DNA of 52,368 bases, from positions 14,458 to 66,825 of the forward strand of contig JALHQM010000010.1 in assembly GCA_022841965.1 (NCBI GenBank). The letters are read 5' to 3'. The notes beneath the pieces were generated by a model. That model saw only the letters and a program-made list of their open reading frames with translations. It was not told the origin of the DNA and ran no database searches. The position numbers and the translations under genes are program-made. The stretch is from Hyphomicrobium sp. (GTDB lineage Bacteria; Pseudomonadota; Alphaproteobacteria; Rhizobiales; Hyphomicrobiaceae). This document shows positions 8,910-16,903 of this stretch, piece by piece (within the stretch, counting starts at the first letter, position 1; every line of letters starts with the position of its first letter).

Positions 8910-9284
8910 TCAGCTCAAAAGCTTGCCTTCCAGCTGAATGATGCAGCTGTCGATATTGTGCAGGATCTCTTCCGTGTGACCGAGATCCTTCTCCAAGCGC
9001 TGCACGTCCTCGGAATGGTCGTCGTCAGAAAACGCCGACGACAGCCGACCGAGCGCCGCCAAGAAGCCCTTCTGCCTCCGGCTGCGCGCCGCCGCCTTCT
9101 CGGCCTTGGCTTCAAGCGATCGGGCCCGCTTCAGTTCCGCCGCCACCCGCCGCTTCAGCAATCCGACCTCTTTCTTCTTATGGCGCAGCTCCTTGATCGC
9201 CGCCTTGGCCTCGGCGGACGTATTGACCTTCACCCTCACCTCGGTTCCGACAATCGCCGCGAACCGCATTTCCCTCAATTCCAT
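8910..9284 (-). CDS. Hypothetical Lys/Ala/Glu-rich coiled-coil protein
   Basis: 124 residues with no signal peptide or membrane segment. After a short N-terminal stretch containing AAIVGTEVRVKVN, residues about 22-75 form a strongly charged predicted coiled coil (KAAIKELRHKKKEVGLL, ELKRARSLEAKAEKAAARSR). A second helix, EDVQRLEKDLGHTEEIL, leads to a C-terminus with IDSCIIQLEGKLLS. It reads like a small cytoplasmic structural or nucleic-acid-associated protein, but no family is recognised. The start could instead be Met6. It is 38 bases upstream of thiS on the same strand, so the two may share a transcript. Confidence 0.65.
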   Translation of the reverse strand: MELREMRFAAIVGTEVRVKVNTSAEAKAAIKELRHKKKEVGLLKRRVAAELKRARSLEAKAEKAAARSRRQKGFLAALGRLSSAFSDDDHSEDVQRLEKDLGHTEEILHNIDSCIIQLEGKLLS

Positions 9285-9571
9285 GCCGGATGGCCCCCGC
9301 CGGACATTTTAACGATTTGACCGCAACGCTACACGCTCATGCCTCTGGCGTCAGCCCGCGACACCGGGCGTCATTGCCACCTGCAACTCGAACCACAATT
9401 AACGTGATCGATGCGCGCGGGTGGACAGATACGCCTAGGGCTGGAATTCAACAACGTGCCGTGACGCCCACCCAACCGTCACGCTGCGACATCCGCGCGA
9501 CCGGACTGGTTCAATAGCCAGCGACCCGGTATCGGATATCGACTCACAAACGGGCAACGGACGGGATCGCC

Positions 9572-11335
9572 GTGAACATTCTAGGCATCGTTACCAAGTC
9601 GCATGACACCGGCCTCGCACTGCTCCAGAACGGCGAGCCCACCTACATCCTGGAAGAAGAGCGCTTCAACCGCCAGAAGCATACGCTCGAATTCCCGGTC
9701 AATTGCCTCGATACGATCTTCACGGATGCCGGTTTGAAGTTCGATGACATCGATGTCCTGACCACCCCGTGGGAAATGGATCGCCTCCGCCCCACCTTCT
9801 ACAACAACGTCACCGACAAACTCCCCGCAAGCCTCAACCTCCTCCGCCCCGGCGCCCACCGCGTTCAGGCCTCGGCCATCGTCAACCTGCCCCTCCGCCT
9901 CTGGTTGGGTCTCGGCAAGCGCTACGGCTATCGCAAGGTCCCGAAGATCGTTCAGGTCTCCCACCACAACGCCCACGCCGCCGTATTCAACGTCTCGCCG
10001 TTCGAAGAGGCCGCCGTCCTCGTCATGGACGGCTACGGCGACGATACCTCCACATCAGGCTATATCGGCCAGGGAACAAAGATCGAGCGCGTCTGGCACA
10101 GCGACTTCTTCGACAGCCTCGGCATGCTCTACACGTGCGTGACCGAATACCTTGGCTTCAAGGTTTTCGAGGAAGGCACCATCATGGCGCTGGCCGCCTG
10201 CGGCGGCCCGACCTACGTCGACAAGATGCGCGATCTCATCGAACTGCGCCCCGATGGCCAGTTCCGCATCAACCGCGACTACACGTCATTCGATACTCAC
10301 GGCTTGGTGCGCCCCTTCAAGTGGAAGTTCTACGAAACCTTCGGCCCCCCGCGATCGCGCAAGGACCCGCTGACAGATCACCACCGCGACATCGCCCACG
10401 CACTCCAAACGGTGATCGAGGAAACGATTCTCCACATCGTCCGCGATATGGAAAAGCGCCAATCCTCGCGCAATCTCGTCATCTCCGGCGGCGTCGGCCT
10501 CAATTGCGTCGCCAACGCCCGCATTCTGCGCGACACGAAGTTCGAGCGCGTCTGGGTACCGCCCTGCGCCTCCGACACCGGAGCACCTCTTGGCTCCACG
10601 CTCTGGCATTGGCACCAGACGCTCGGCAACCCGCGGACCTTCGAAATGACACATGCCTTCTACGGCAAGGGCTTTACCGACGCCGAAATCAAGGCAGCCC
10701 TCGATAAGGCCGGCCTCACCTATCAAAAGTTCGAAGAAGCCGATCTCTTGAAAAAAGTTGCTAAGGATCTCAGCGAACAAAAAATTGTCGGCTGGTTCCA
10801 GGGCCGCGCTGAAATGGGCCCGCGCGCGCTCGGCAATCGCTCGATCCTGTCAGACGCCCGCGACAACAAAATCAAGGATCTCATCAACGCCAAGATCAAA
10901 CACCGCGAAGCCTTCCGCCCCTTCGCCCCCGTCGTGCTTCTGGAGCGCTCGAAGGAGTTCTTCGACGTCACGCAAGCCGACCCCTTCATGACGCTCGCCC
11001 CGCGCATCCATCCCGACAAGCTCGCGCTGATCCCCGCAGCCGCCCACGTCGACGGCACCGGCCGCATCCAAACCATCGAGCGCTCAGCGAACCCGCGCTA
11101 TTACGGCGTGATCGAGGAATACGCCAAGATCACCGGCATTCCGGTGATCTTGAATACGAGCTTCAACCGGCAGGAACCCGTCGTGAACTCGCCCGAGCAG
11201 GCTATCTCCTGCTTCCACCGTACCGACATGGACGTGCTGGTGATGGGCGACTACTACACCACCGACCGCAACCCCGCCGCCGTAAAGCACGCCCGCGACA
11301 GCTTCGTCTCCGTCACCGCAGCTGGCAGCGAATAG
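9572..11335 (+). CDS. Carbamoyltransferase, NodU/CmcH/TobZ family
   Basis: Transfers a carbamoyl group from carbamoyl phosphate to a hydroxyl of a sugar, nodulation factor or antibiotic through a carbamoyl-adenylate. 587 residues, a typical length. It starts with GTG (MNILGIVTKSHDTGLALLQ). The N-terminal Kae1-like half has EEERFNRQKH, the iron-binding-type VSHHNAHAA (about 129-137) and VLVMDGYGDDTSTSG, then LVISGGVGLNCVANARI. The C-terminal half has GRAEMGPRALGNRSIL (about 411-426) and HREAFRPFAPVVLLE, the carbamoyl-phosphate binding part. No other glycosylation or antibiotic genes are adjacent, so the acceptor is unknown. The gene is convergent with the creatininase-family gene, 3 bases apart. 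The 287 bases upstream contain nothing I can name. Confidence 0.92.
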   Translation: MNILGIVTKSHDTGLALLQNGEPTYILEEERFNRQKHTLEFPVNCLDTIFTDAGLKFDDIDVLTTPWEMDRLRPTFYNNVTDKLPASLNLLRPGAHRVQASAIVNLPLRLWLGLGKRYGYRKVPKIVQVSHHNAHAAVFNVSPFEEAAVLVMDGYGDDTSTSGYIGQGTKIERVWHSDFFDSLGMLYTCVTEYLGFKVFEEGTIMALAACGGPTYVDKMRDLIELRPDGQFRINRDYTSFDTHGLVRPFKWKFYETFGPPRSRKDPLTDHHRDIAHALQTVIEETILHIVRDMEKRQSSRNLVISGGVGLNCVANARILRDTKFERVWVPPCASDTGAPLGSTLWHWHQTLGNPRTFEMTHAFYGKGFTDAEIKAALDKAGLTYQKFEEADLLKKVAKDLSEQKIVGWFQGRAEMGPRALGNRSILSDARDNKIKDLINAKIKHREAFRPFAPVVLLERSKEFFDVTQADPFMTLAPRIHPDKLALIPAAAHVDGTGRIQTIERSANPRYYGVIEEYAKITGIPVILNTSFNRQEPVVNSPEQAISCFHRTDMDVLVMGDYYTTDRNPAAVKHARDSFVSVTAAGSE

Positions 11336-11338
11336 ACG

Positions 11339-12106
11339 TCAGCCTGTCGAAAAAGGAGCATGGTACGACGCGTCCAGCGGCGGCGTCTCTGCCATCCCGC
11401 GCCGAAGCATCTCCGAGAGGTCTTCGACCATCATCGCAAACAGGTCCTCGCCTTTCTGCTTCGTCGCGCGGCTCGGATACCCTGTGACCCCGTTTTTGCT
11501 GGTCCGGTTCACCGGATGCGAAAACACCAACCCCTCCGTCCGATCCGGATCATCCGCACCTGCGATCTGATCTTCGCGCACGATCTCCGGCGCCACCGCA
11601 AGCATCAGTGATGTCTCCGCGTCGTTCGCATGCCAGTCGTCGCCATCCGCAAAGTGGACCGCCTTCACACGCGGCGTCATTTGTCCGGTATTGATCACGC
11701 AGACCATCAGATCGTCGAACGTTGCGCGAAGATTTTCCAGCGCACATCGCAGCGGTGCGAAATTCGTCACATGCGTGTTCACGATGAACAACCGCCGCAC
11801 GCCCGAAGAGTACGACCAAGTCCCGATCTGCGTGACGAGCGCGGTCATCACGGCTGGGTCGAGCGCGATCGTCCCCGGCCACCGCTTGCTATGTCCGATG
11901 GAGCAGCCGTAAGGCATCGTCGGCAGCATCGGTACGCCCGTTGCCGCTGAAACCGCCCGGCACAGCTTGTCGGCCAGAACGAAATCCATGCCGCATCCCA
12001 ATTGCGGTCCATGTTGTTCGGTTGCCCCCACCGGGAGGATCGCCGCGCCATTCACGGCCCGCAGAACACCCGGAATCTCCGGCCAAGCCTTATCTGCCCA
12101 AAGCAT
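11339..12106 (-). CDS. Creatininase-family amidohydrolase-like protein
   Basis: About 255 residues. The family includes creatininase, mycofactocin peptidase MftE and FAPy deformylase ArfB, which are metal-dependent amide hydrolases. ILPVGATEQHGPQLGCGMDF supplies the usual Glu, His and Asp metal ligands. HANDAETSLMLAVAP matches the HAxExETS block, with Asp replacing the first Glu. The glycine-rich loop normally written NGHGGN reads NTHVTN here. The open frame extends to 12229, but the ATG at 12106 has an AAGGA Shine-Dalgarno eight bases away and starts directly at the conserved part, so it is preferred. The substrate is unknown; the neighbouring carbamoyltransferase and MBL hydrolase do not form an obvious pathway with it. 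Confidence 0.85.
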   Translation of the reverse strand: MLWADKAWPEIPGVLRAVNGAAILPVGATEQHGPQLGCGMDFVLADKLCRAVSAATGVPMLPTMPYGCSIGHSKRWPGTIALDPAVMTALVTQIGTWSYSSGVRRLFIVNTHVTNFAPLRCALENLRATFDDLMVCVINTGQMTPRVKAVHFADGDDWHANDAETSLMLAVAPEIVREDQIAGADDPDRTEGLVFSHPVNRTSKNGVTGYPSRATKQKGEDLFAMMVEDLSEMLRRGMAETPPLDASYHAPFSTG

Positions 12107-12354
12107 TGTCCAGTCCTTTTCATCTGCCGCTGTAGACCGTCTTGAGAGCACGGTTTTTGCCAACGCGCCAGATGGCAGCCCGCCTGCACTTGGCGTCAGA
12201 TGGGTCGAGGCGGATGCCGCCCTGTCCATCAGGCGGGATCGTCGGTCTTGTTGATCAAATCAGCCCGTCGCATCGAAAAAGGGCTCGCGCCAGAACAGCG
12301 ATCGCATTACCTAACGGGCGAAAGTGCGGCGCACCGTGCGCACCCGGAGGCGAT

Positions 12355-13008
12355 ATGAACGACGACGTGCAACCGAGTGGACTCAAGGCAGCGATCATCC
12401 CGGTGACGCCTTTCCAGCAGAACTGCACGCTGATCTGGGACGAGGCCACCAAAGTTGGCGCCGTTGTCGATCCCGGCGGCGATCTCGGCCAGATCCAGGC
12501 GGCGATCGCCGAACTCGGCCTCAAGATCGAAAAGATCCTGCTCACCCATGGGCACATCGATCACGCCGGCGGCGCGGACGACCTCCGCAAGAGCCTCGGC
12601 GTGAAAATCGAGGGCCCGCACAAGGCCGACACGATCCTGCTTGATAACCTGGCAACCCAAGGCGCTGCCTACGGCATCCCGGCCAAGAACGTCACGCCCG
12701 ATCTCTGGTTGGACGAGGGCGACACCGTCACAGTCGCTGGTCACACGTTTGAGATTTTACATTGCCCCGGCCACTCGCCGGGCTCCGTTGTCTTCGTCAA
12801 TAAGCGCCAGAAATTTATGCTGGCTGGCGACGTCATTTTTCGCGGTTCCATCGGCCGCACCGATTTTCCCTATGGCGACCACGATGCGCTGATCAACGCA
12901 ATCAAAACAAAGCTCCTCCCCCTCGGAGACGAGTTCACTTTTATCTGCGGTCACGGCCCCACGAGCACCATTGGTGCCGAGCGCCGCACCAACCCATTTT
13001 TGACCTGA
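12355..13008 (+). CDS. MBL-fold hydrolase, glyoxalase II-like (YcbL type)
   Basis: 217 residues from ATG at 12355, which follows a GGAGG Shine-Dalgarno; the frame extends upstream, but that part is not protein-like. Metallo-beta-lactamase fold: ILLTHGHIDHAGGADDL holds the HxHxDH di-metal motif, CPGHSPGSVVF the third His, LAGDVIFRGSIGRTDF the bridging Asp, and FICGHGPTSTIGAERRTNPF the last His and substrate-side loop. This pattern is typical of YcbL and GloB-like hydroxyacylglutathione hydrolases, which hydrolyse S-lactoylglutathione or related thioesters. A persulfide dioxygenase is less likely. It is cytoplasmic, with no signal peptide. Confidence 0.9.
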   Translation: MNDDVQPSGLKAAIIPVTPFQQNCTLIWDEATKVGAVVDPGGDLGQIQAAIAELGLKIEKILLTHGHIDHAGGADDLRKSLGVKIEGPHKADTILLDNLATQGAAYGIPAKNVTPDLWLDEGDTVTVAGHTFEILHCPGHSPGSVVFVNKRQKFMLAGDVIFRGSIGRTDFPYGDHDALINAIKTKLLPLGDEFTFICGHGPTSTIGAERRTNPFLT

Positions 13009-13011
13009 GGA

Positions 13012-13380
13012 TCAGTCGCGCCAGCCGATACCGAGATCGAGGCAGCCGAAGATCCCGCATTCCTGCGCGGCGCTGCCATATCCCTTGAGATCGGCGTTCT
13101 CAAACTTGTCGACCGTCTCGACGCGCAATGTCTCCGAGCAACTGGCGCGGCAGTATTCCCACGTGCCGCCCGGCAATTGAACTTGCAGACCGTGCCGCGC
13201 TTCACGAACCGCCCCGCGCGCGCTTCCGTTGCCAAAGCGGCTTTGGGCGATCACGCCGCCGTCTTCGACGCCGTTGTAACCCCGGTCACGCCGATAACCT
13301 GCGTCGGCTGGGACGAGGCTGGCGAGAGTGAGACCCGTAGCGAGGGCAAGGATCAGCGCGTGAGGGCGACGGATGAGCAT
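13012..13380 (-). CDS. Small exported protein of unknown function
   Basis: 122 residues from ATG at 13380, which has GGAG five bases upstream (the frame also opens at a TTG four codons earlier). N-terminal signal peptide MLIRRPHALILALATGLTLA with cleavage near VPADAG. The mature part has four cysteines (WEYCRASCSET and AAQECGIFGCLD), suggesting one or two disulfides in the periplasm, and the segment VQLPGGTWEYCRASCSETLR. No family is recognised. It is convergent with the MBL gene, 3 bases apart. The upstream minus-strand gene also encodes an exported protein, so the two could be co-transcribed through the repeats at 13477-13539. Confidence 0.7.
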   Translation of the reverse strand: MLIRRPHALILALATGLTLASLVPADAGYRRDRGYNGVEDGGVIAQSRFGNGSARGAVREARHGLQVQLPGGTWEYCRASCSETLRVETVDKFENADLKGYGSAAQECGIFGCLDLGIGWRD

Positions 13381-13476
13381 AAGGATCTCCAAGAGCAGCG
13401 GTGCGGCCAGACTCAGGAGCCCGGCGAAGCGACAGTCAACAGTACCATGACTCTACGGCGAAAAGCGTGTCCCCCC

Positions 13477-13550
13477 AGCCGCGCTTTAGCGCAGACGAGC
13501 CGCGCTTTAGCGCCGACAAGTCGCGCTTCAGCGCCTAGCTGCGCTCCAGC
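13477..13550. repeat. Three tandem 21-base units, each with a small palindrome, plus a degenerate fourth
   Basis: Units at 13477-13497, 13498-13518 and 13519-13539 begin AGCCGCGC or AGTCGCGC and contain GCGCTTTAGCGC (GCGCTTCAGCGC in the third), an inverted repeat with arms GCGCT/AGCGC. A shortened copy follows at about 13537-13550 and overlaps the 3' end of the next gene. The repeats lie between two minus-strand genes encoding exported proteins. A single related sequence (GTCGCGTTTTAGCGCG) occurs near 18731. Confidence 0.8.
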
Positions 13551-14011
13551 TCTAAATCAACCGACCGAAACCCTTGGCCATCGGTCGCAATCGAAATCAG
13601 CTGGCTCTTACCCTCCAGCGTGATCGACATGGTCGCCTTGATCGTGCCGTCGATCGTCAACTCGATCCGATCATCTGAAAAGGTCCCGGCCACCGATCCC
13701 GTCGAATTGAACGACCGCTCCTCCCAAGTCCCTGAAATGGCCTCTCCGGTCTGAGCTAACCCAGCCCGCAGATCGATTTTGTTCGAGGCGCTGGCGCACG
13801 CGAGCGCGATTCCCAGCCCACTCCCCGCATCCCTCGGCGTAAAGTAGGCCTTGCAACTCAAGGCTTCGGACTGCCCCGTCAGAAGATGCACCCGACCGTT
13901 GCCACGCCACGTCCCGGCCAAATCCTGGAACGACGTCGCAAACGAGGGTGGAGCCAGCAGGAGTATCGCCGCTCCGGCGCTCAGCAGCAGTTTTGCAGCA
14001 CGGGCACGCAT
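13535..14011 (-). CDS. Small exported beta-rich protein of unknown function
   Basis: 158 residues from ATG at 14011. The frame stays open to 14230, but the extra N-terminal 73 residues are not protein-like, while MRARAAKLLLSAGAAILLLA at 14011 is a clear signal peptide with cleavage near PPSFA. The mature protein reads FQDLAGTWRGNGRVHL, then alternating strands with Gly turns (EAISGTWEERSFNSTGSVAG, DDRIELTIDGTIKATMSITL), resembling a small lipocalin-like or beta-sandwich fold. Two cysteines (LSCKAYF, ALACASA) could form a disulfide. No function is assigned. Confidence 0.75.
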   Translation of the reverse strand: MRARAAKLLLSAGAAILLLAPPSFATSFQDLAGTWRGNGRVHLLTGQSEALSCKAYFTPRDAGSGLGIALACASASNKIDLRAGLAQTGEAISGTWEERSFNSTGSVAGTFSDDRIELTIDGTIKATMSITLEGKSQLISIATDGQGFRSVDLELERS

Positions 14012-14325
14012 GACTGAGAAGGTCTCCAGATAACTTGAGCGAGGGCCGTCAGTGGTCCATCCAACCATCGTTCGCGAATGCGGCCAATCTTTGGGACGCC
14101 GGCAGCCAAACCCCCGGGTCGCCATGCTGCACCGCACATAAGTCGGTTCCCGCGGGACCGGCGCACCCGTCGGATAGGCAGGTTCTACCCAGCGGAGTAG
14201 GACACCATCCATAGACTTCCAGGTATGCATCTTAGCCGAAAGTATGATCCATTCATTCGACGAAACGGCAGCGGCCGGGCACCAAGACCCGGACCGGATA
14301 ATGACCTCGGGGAGACGCCTTATCC
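14012..14325. other. Intergenic region between divergent genes
   Basis: 314 bases between the exported protein (-) and the CoA-transferase (+), which should hold both promoters. The only structure I see is an inverted repeat near 14143-14160 (CGGTTCCCGCGGGACCG). No gene, tRNA or clear promoter boxes were found. Confidence 0.5.
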
Positions 14326-16278
14326 ATGGAAGCCAGAGCGAAGAATAAAGTCATTTCCGCCGATCAGGCCATCGCGCTGATCAAGGACGGCGATGTCATT
14401 TGCACCACCGGCTTCGTCCAGAGTTGCATTCCCGAAGCGCTCCACGCCGCGCTCGAAAAACGCTATGTCGAAACCAAAGCGCCCAAGGCTTGCACGTTGA
14501 TCATGTGCGCCGGCGCCGGCGACTCGAAAGGCCTCGGAACCGGCCGGCTCCATCACGAGGGTCTTCTCTCGCGTGTCATCGCCGCCAACTTCGGCCGGAT
14601 GCCGAAAGTCGCGCAAGCAGCGCAGGAAAACAAAATCACGGGCTATAATCTTCCCCAGGGCGTCATCTCCAAGCTGTATCGCTCATGCGCCGCCGGATCG
14701 CCCGGGCTCTTCACCAAGGTCGGCCTCAACACGTACGTCGATCCGCGCCTAGGCGGCGGCAAGGTCAACGAAGTGACCACCGAAGATATCGTGAAGCATG
14801 TCGAAGTCGAAGGCGAAGAGTGGTTGTTCTACAAGGCGACACCCATTGACGTCGCCCTGATCCGCGCCACGAGCGCTGATCCATCCGGCAACCTGTCGAT
14901 GGAAAAAGAATGCCTGACGCTTGACTCGCTTGCCCAGGCCATGGCCGCTCACAACAACGGCGGTGTTGTCATCGCGCAGGTCGAACGCATCGTCGAACAA
15001 GGGTCCATCAAGCCCAAGGACGTGCGCGTTCCAGGTATTCTCGTCGATTGCGTCGTCGTGGCCACCGAGCCCGAGATGCACCGCATGAACTACGGCGTCA
15101 TGTATAACCCCGCGCTTTCCGGCGAAATCCGCATCCCCGTCGATGCCACGGCGAAGATGGAGCTCGACGAGCGCAAGATCATCGCCCGCCGCGCCGCCTT
15201 CGAACTCCCACCGAACGGTGTCATCAATCTCGGCGTCGGCGCCCCCGACGGCGTTGCAGCCGTGGCCGCCGAAGAGCGCGTCACGCCCTACATCGTCATG
15301 ACGACGGAAGCCGGCGCAATCGGCGGCGTCTTGGCGGGCGGATCGAGTTTCGGCGCCTCCGCCAACGCCCACGCCATCATCGACCAGAACCAGATGTTCG
15401 ACTTCTATCACGGCCGCGGTCTCGACTTGACCTGCCTCGGCATGGCCGAATGCGATCAATTCGGCAACGTAAATACGTCGAAATTCGGCGGCCGTCTCAA
15501 CGGCTGCGGCGGCTTCATCGACATCTCGCAGAACGCCCGTGCTGTCGTCTTCGCTGGCACCTTCACAGCCGGCGGCCTCGAAGTGGAAATCCACTACGGC
15601 AAATTGAAAATCGTGAAAGAGGGCCGCTCGCGCAAGTTCGTCAACAATGTCGAGCAGATTACATTCTCCGGCCCCTACGCCAGCCGCAAGTCGCAACCCG
15701 TCATCTACGTCACCGAGCGCTGCGTGTTCCAGCTCACCCCCGGCGGCCTAGAACTCATCGAGGTTGCCCCCGGCATCGACATCGAAAAACACATTCTCGC
15801 GCAAATGGACTTCAAACCCATCATCAATAAGCCGATGCCGATGGATCGCCGCATCTTCGTCGACGATCCGATGGAACTGCTCTCCGAACTCTTGAATCTC
15901 AAGCTATCCGAGCGCGTCAGCTACGACCACGACCGCAACATCCTCTTCGTCAACCTCGAAGGCTGGAGCGTCCGCAAGAAGTCGGACATCGATGATCTGC
16001 GCAAAACCCTCGTCGCCGCCTGCGTGGCCGCCGGCCGCCGCGTCAATTCCGTCGTCAATCACGATGGCTGCCGTATCGCCGAAGATCTCTACGATGCTTA
16101 CGCCGAAATGATCCAATACATGATGGACGACCACTACATCACCACCACGCGCTACACGACATCGGCCTTCATGCGTTTGAAAATGCAGGAAGCGCTGTCG
16201 AAGCGCGGACTTGCACCCCACATCTTCGAACGTCAGGAAGACGCCCACGCCTTCCTTGAAGATCAGGCAGCTGAATAA
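14326..16278 (+). CDS. Family I CoA-transferase (acetate/3-ketoacid type, fused subunits) with C-terminal extension
   Basis: 650 residues. The alpha-like half (to about 290) has CTTGFVQSCIPEAL and GYNLPQGVISKLYR. The beta-like half has GVINLGVGAPDGVA and MTTEAGAIGGVLAGG, whose Glu (about 328) is the expected catalytic residue that forms the glutamyl-CoA intermediate. This matches YdiF-type enzymes, which move CoA between acyl-CoAs and acetate, acetoacetate or propionate. YdiF-type proteins are usually about 520-530 residues; about 120 further residues here (LFVNLEGWSVRKKSDID, AACVAAGRRVNSVVNHDG, HIFERQEDAHAFLED) form an alternating alpha/beta segment that looks STAS/SpoIIAA-like. A long hairpin lies directly downstream. 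A role in carboxylic-acid or PHA-linked metabolism is possible; phaZ lies 11 kb away. Confidence 0.88.
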   Translation: MEARAKNKVISADQAIALIKDGDVICTTGFVQSCIPEALHAALEKRYVETKAPKACTLIMCAGAGDSKGLGTGRLHHEGLLSRVIAANFGRMPKVAQAAQENKITGYNLPQGVISKLYRSCAAGSPGLFTKVGLNTYVDPRLGGGKVNEVTTEDIVKHVEVEGEEWLFYKATPIDVALIRATSADPSGNLSMEKECLTLDSLAQAMAAHNNGGVVIAQVERIVEQGSIKPKDVRVPGILVDCVVVATEPEMHRMNYGVMYNPALSGEIRIPVDATAKMELDERKIIARRAAFELPPNGVINLGVGAPDGVAAVAAEERVTPYIVMTTEAGAIGGVLAGGSSFGASANAHAIIDQNQMFDFYHGRGLDLTCLGMAECDQFGNVNTSKFGGRLNGCGGFIDISQNARAVVFAGTFTAGGLEVEIHYGKLKIVKEGRSRKFVNNVEQITFSGPYASRKSQPVIYVTERCVFQLTPGGLELIEVAPGIDIEKHILAQMDFKPIINKPMPMDRRIFVDDPMELLSELLNLKLSERVSYDHDRNILFVNLEGWSVRKKSDIDDLRKTLVAACVAAGRRVNSVVNHDGCRIAEDLYDAYAEMIQYMMDDHYITTTRYTTSAFMRLKMQEALSKRGLAPHIFERQEDAHAFLEDQAAE

Positions 16279-16288
16279 CCCGCCGTGC

Positions 16289-16316
16289 CAGCGCCGCGCG
16301 TTCAAGCGCGGCGCTG
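16289..16316. terminator. Perfect 11-bp hairpin between convergent genes
   Basis: CAGCGCCGCGC, loop GTTCAA, GCGCGGCGCTG, located 11 bases after the CoA-transferase stop. The loop contains the complement of the stop codon (16302-16304) of the opposing DUF3592-like gene. There is no strong T-run on either side, so a terminator role is likely but not certain. Confidence 0.55.
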
Positions 16317-16835
16317 CACCCGCCCTATAAAGAAGCCAACCGCCAACAGCACCGCGCCGATTGTGAGCAGTGTGATCGACGTCGTGCTTGGCCCGGGCTT
16401 CAAATAGGCGCGGCGCGGATCCTGGTGGTCATACGACACCGAATGCGTGCCCCCCGCTCCAAGTGCGGCGACCGCCTGCATCTTCGCCCGCCCCGGCAGA
16501 CCGAAATCCCACGGCTCCAGTTTATGCCCCTCAAACGGGACACCACCCACCGTGTAGCGATACGCAAGTGCCAGCGTCTGCGTCTCGACCGTCTCTTCGA
16601 TGCCACCACGCAACCGGTCGGTCATCGGAATGGCGCGCGTCTCCGGCGTCGTTCCAAGCGTATTGGTGATGAGTTTTGCTTCCACCGTTGGCCAAGATTG
16701 GGTGATGATCCCCCGCCAAGCCCCAACAGCGCCCGTCAACGCCGTCAGAAGACCAGCGGACATGACAACGGTGGCGAACAGAGATGCGCTCCGGCGGTAG
16801 TGGTGGGCCGCGCGGCGGCGCTGTGCGGGTGACAT
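16302..16835 (-). CDS. DUF3592-like membrane protein
   Basis: 177 residues from ATG at 16835 (MSPAQRRRAAHHYRRSA). The frame opens further upstream, but that part overlaps the preceding gene and is not protein-like. Two membrane segments bracket a soluble domain: LFATVVMSAGLLTALTGAVG near the N-terminus and ITLLTIGAVLLAVGFFIG at the C-terminus, with a basic tail. The central part has WPTVEAKLITN, ALAYRYTVGGVPFEGHKL and HSVSYDHQDPRRAYLKPG, the pattern of DUF3592 proteins (W..v.g.i, y.Y.v.G..y.g, V.YdP.dP..s.l). The function of the family is unknown. It follows pcp by 68 bases on the same strand. Confidence 0.75.
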   Translation of the reverse strand: MSPAQRRRAAHHYRRSASLFATVVMSAGLLTALTGAVGAWRGIITQSWPTVEAKLITNTLGTTPETRAIPMTDRLRGGIEETVETQTLALAYRYTVGGVPFEGHKLEPWDFGLPGRAKMQAVAALGAGGTHSVSYDHQDPRRAYLKPGPSTTSITLLTIGAVLLAVGFFIGRVQRRA

Positions 16836-16903
16836 AGTGCGCAAAACTCCTGCAAACTGTGCAAACCGGGAACGCGCAAACCAAATGACCCAGCCAGATA
16901 CAT

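Noticed and set aside
13535..14230. 231-residue version of the exported beta-rich protein
   Set aside because: The first 73 residues are not protein-like and would bury a clear signal peptide beginning at 14011.
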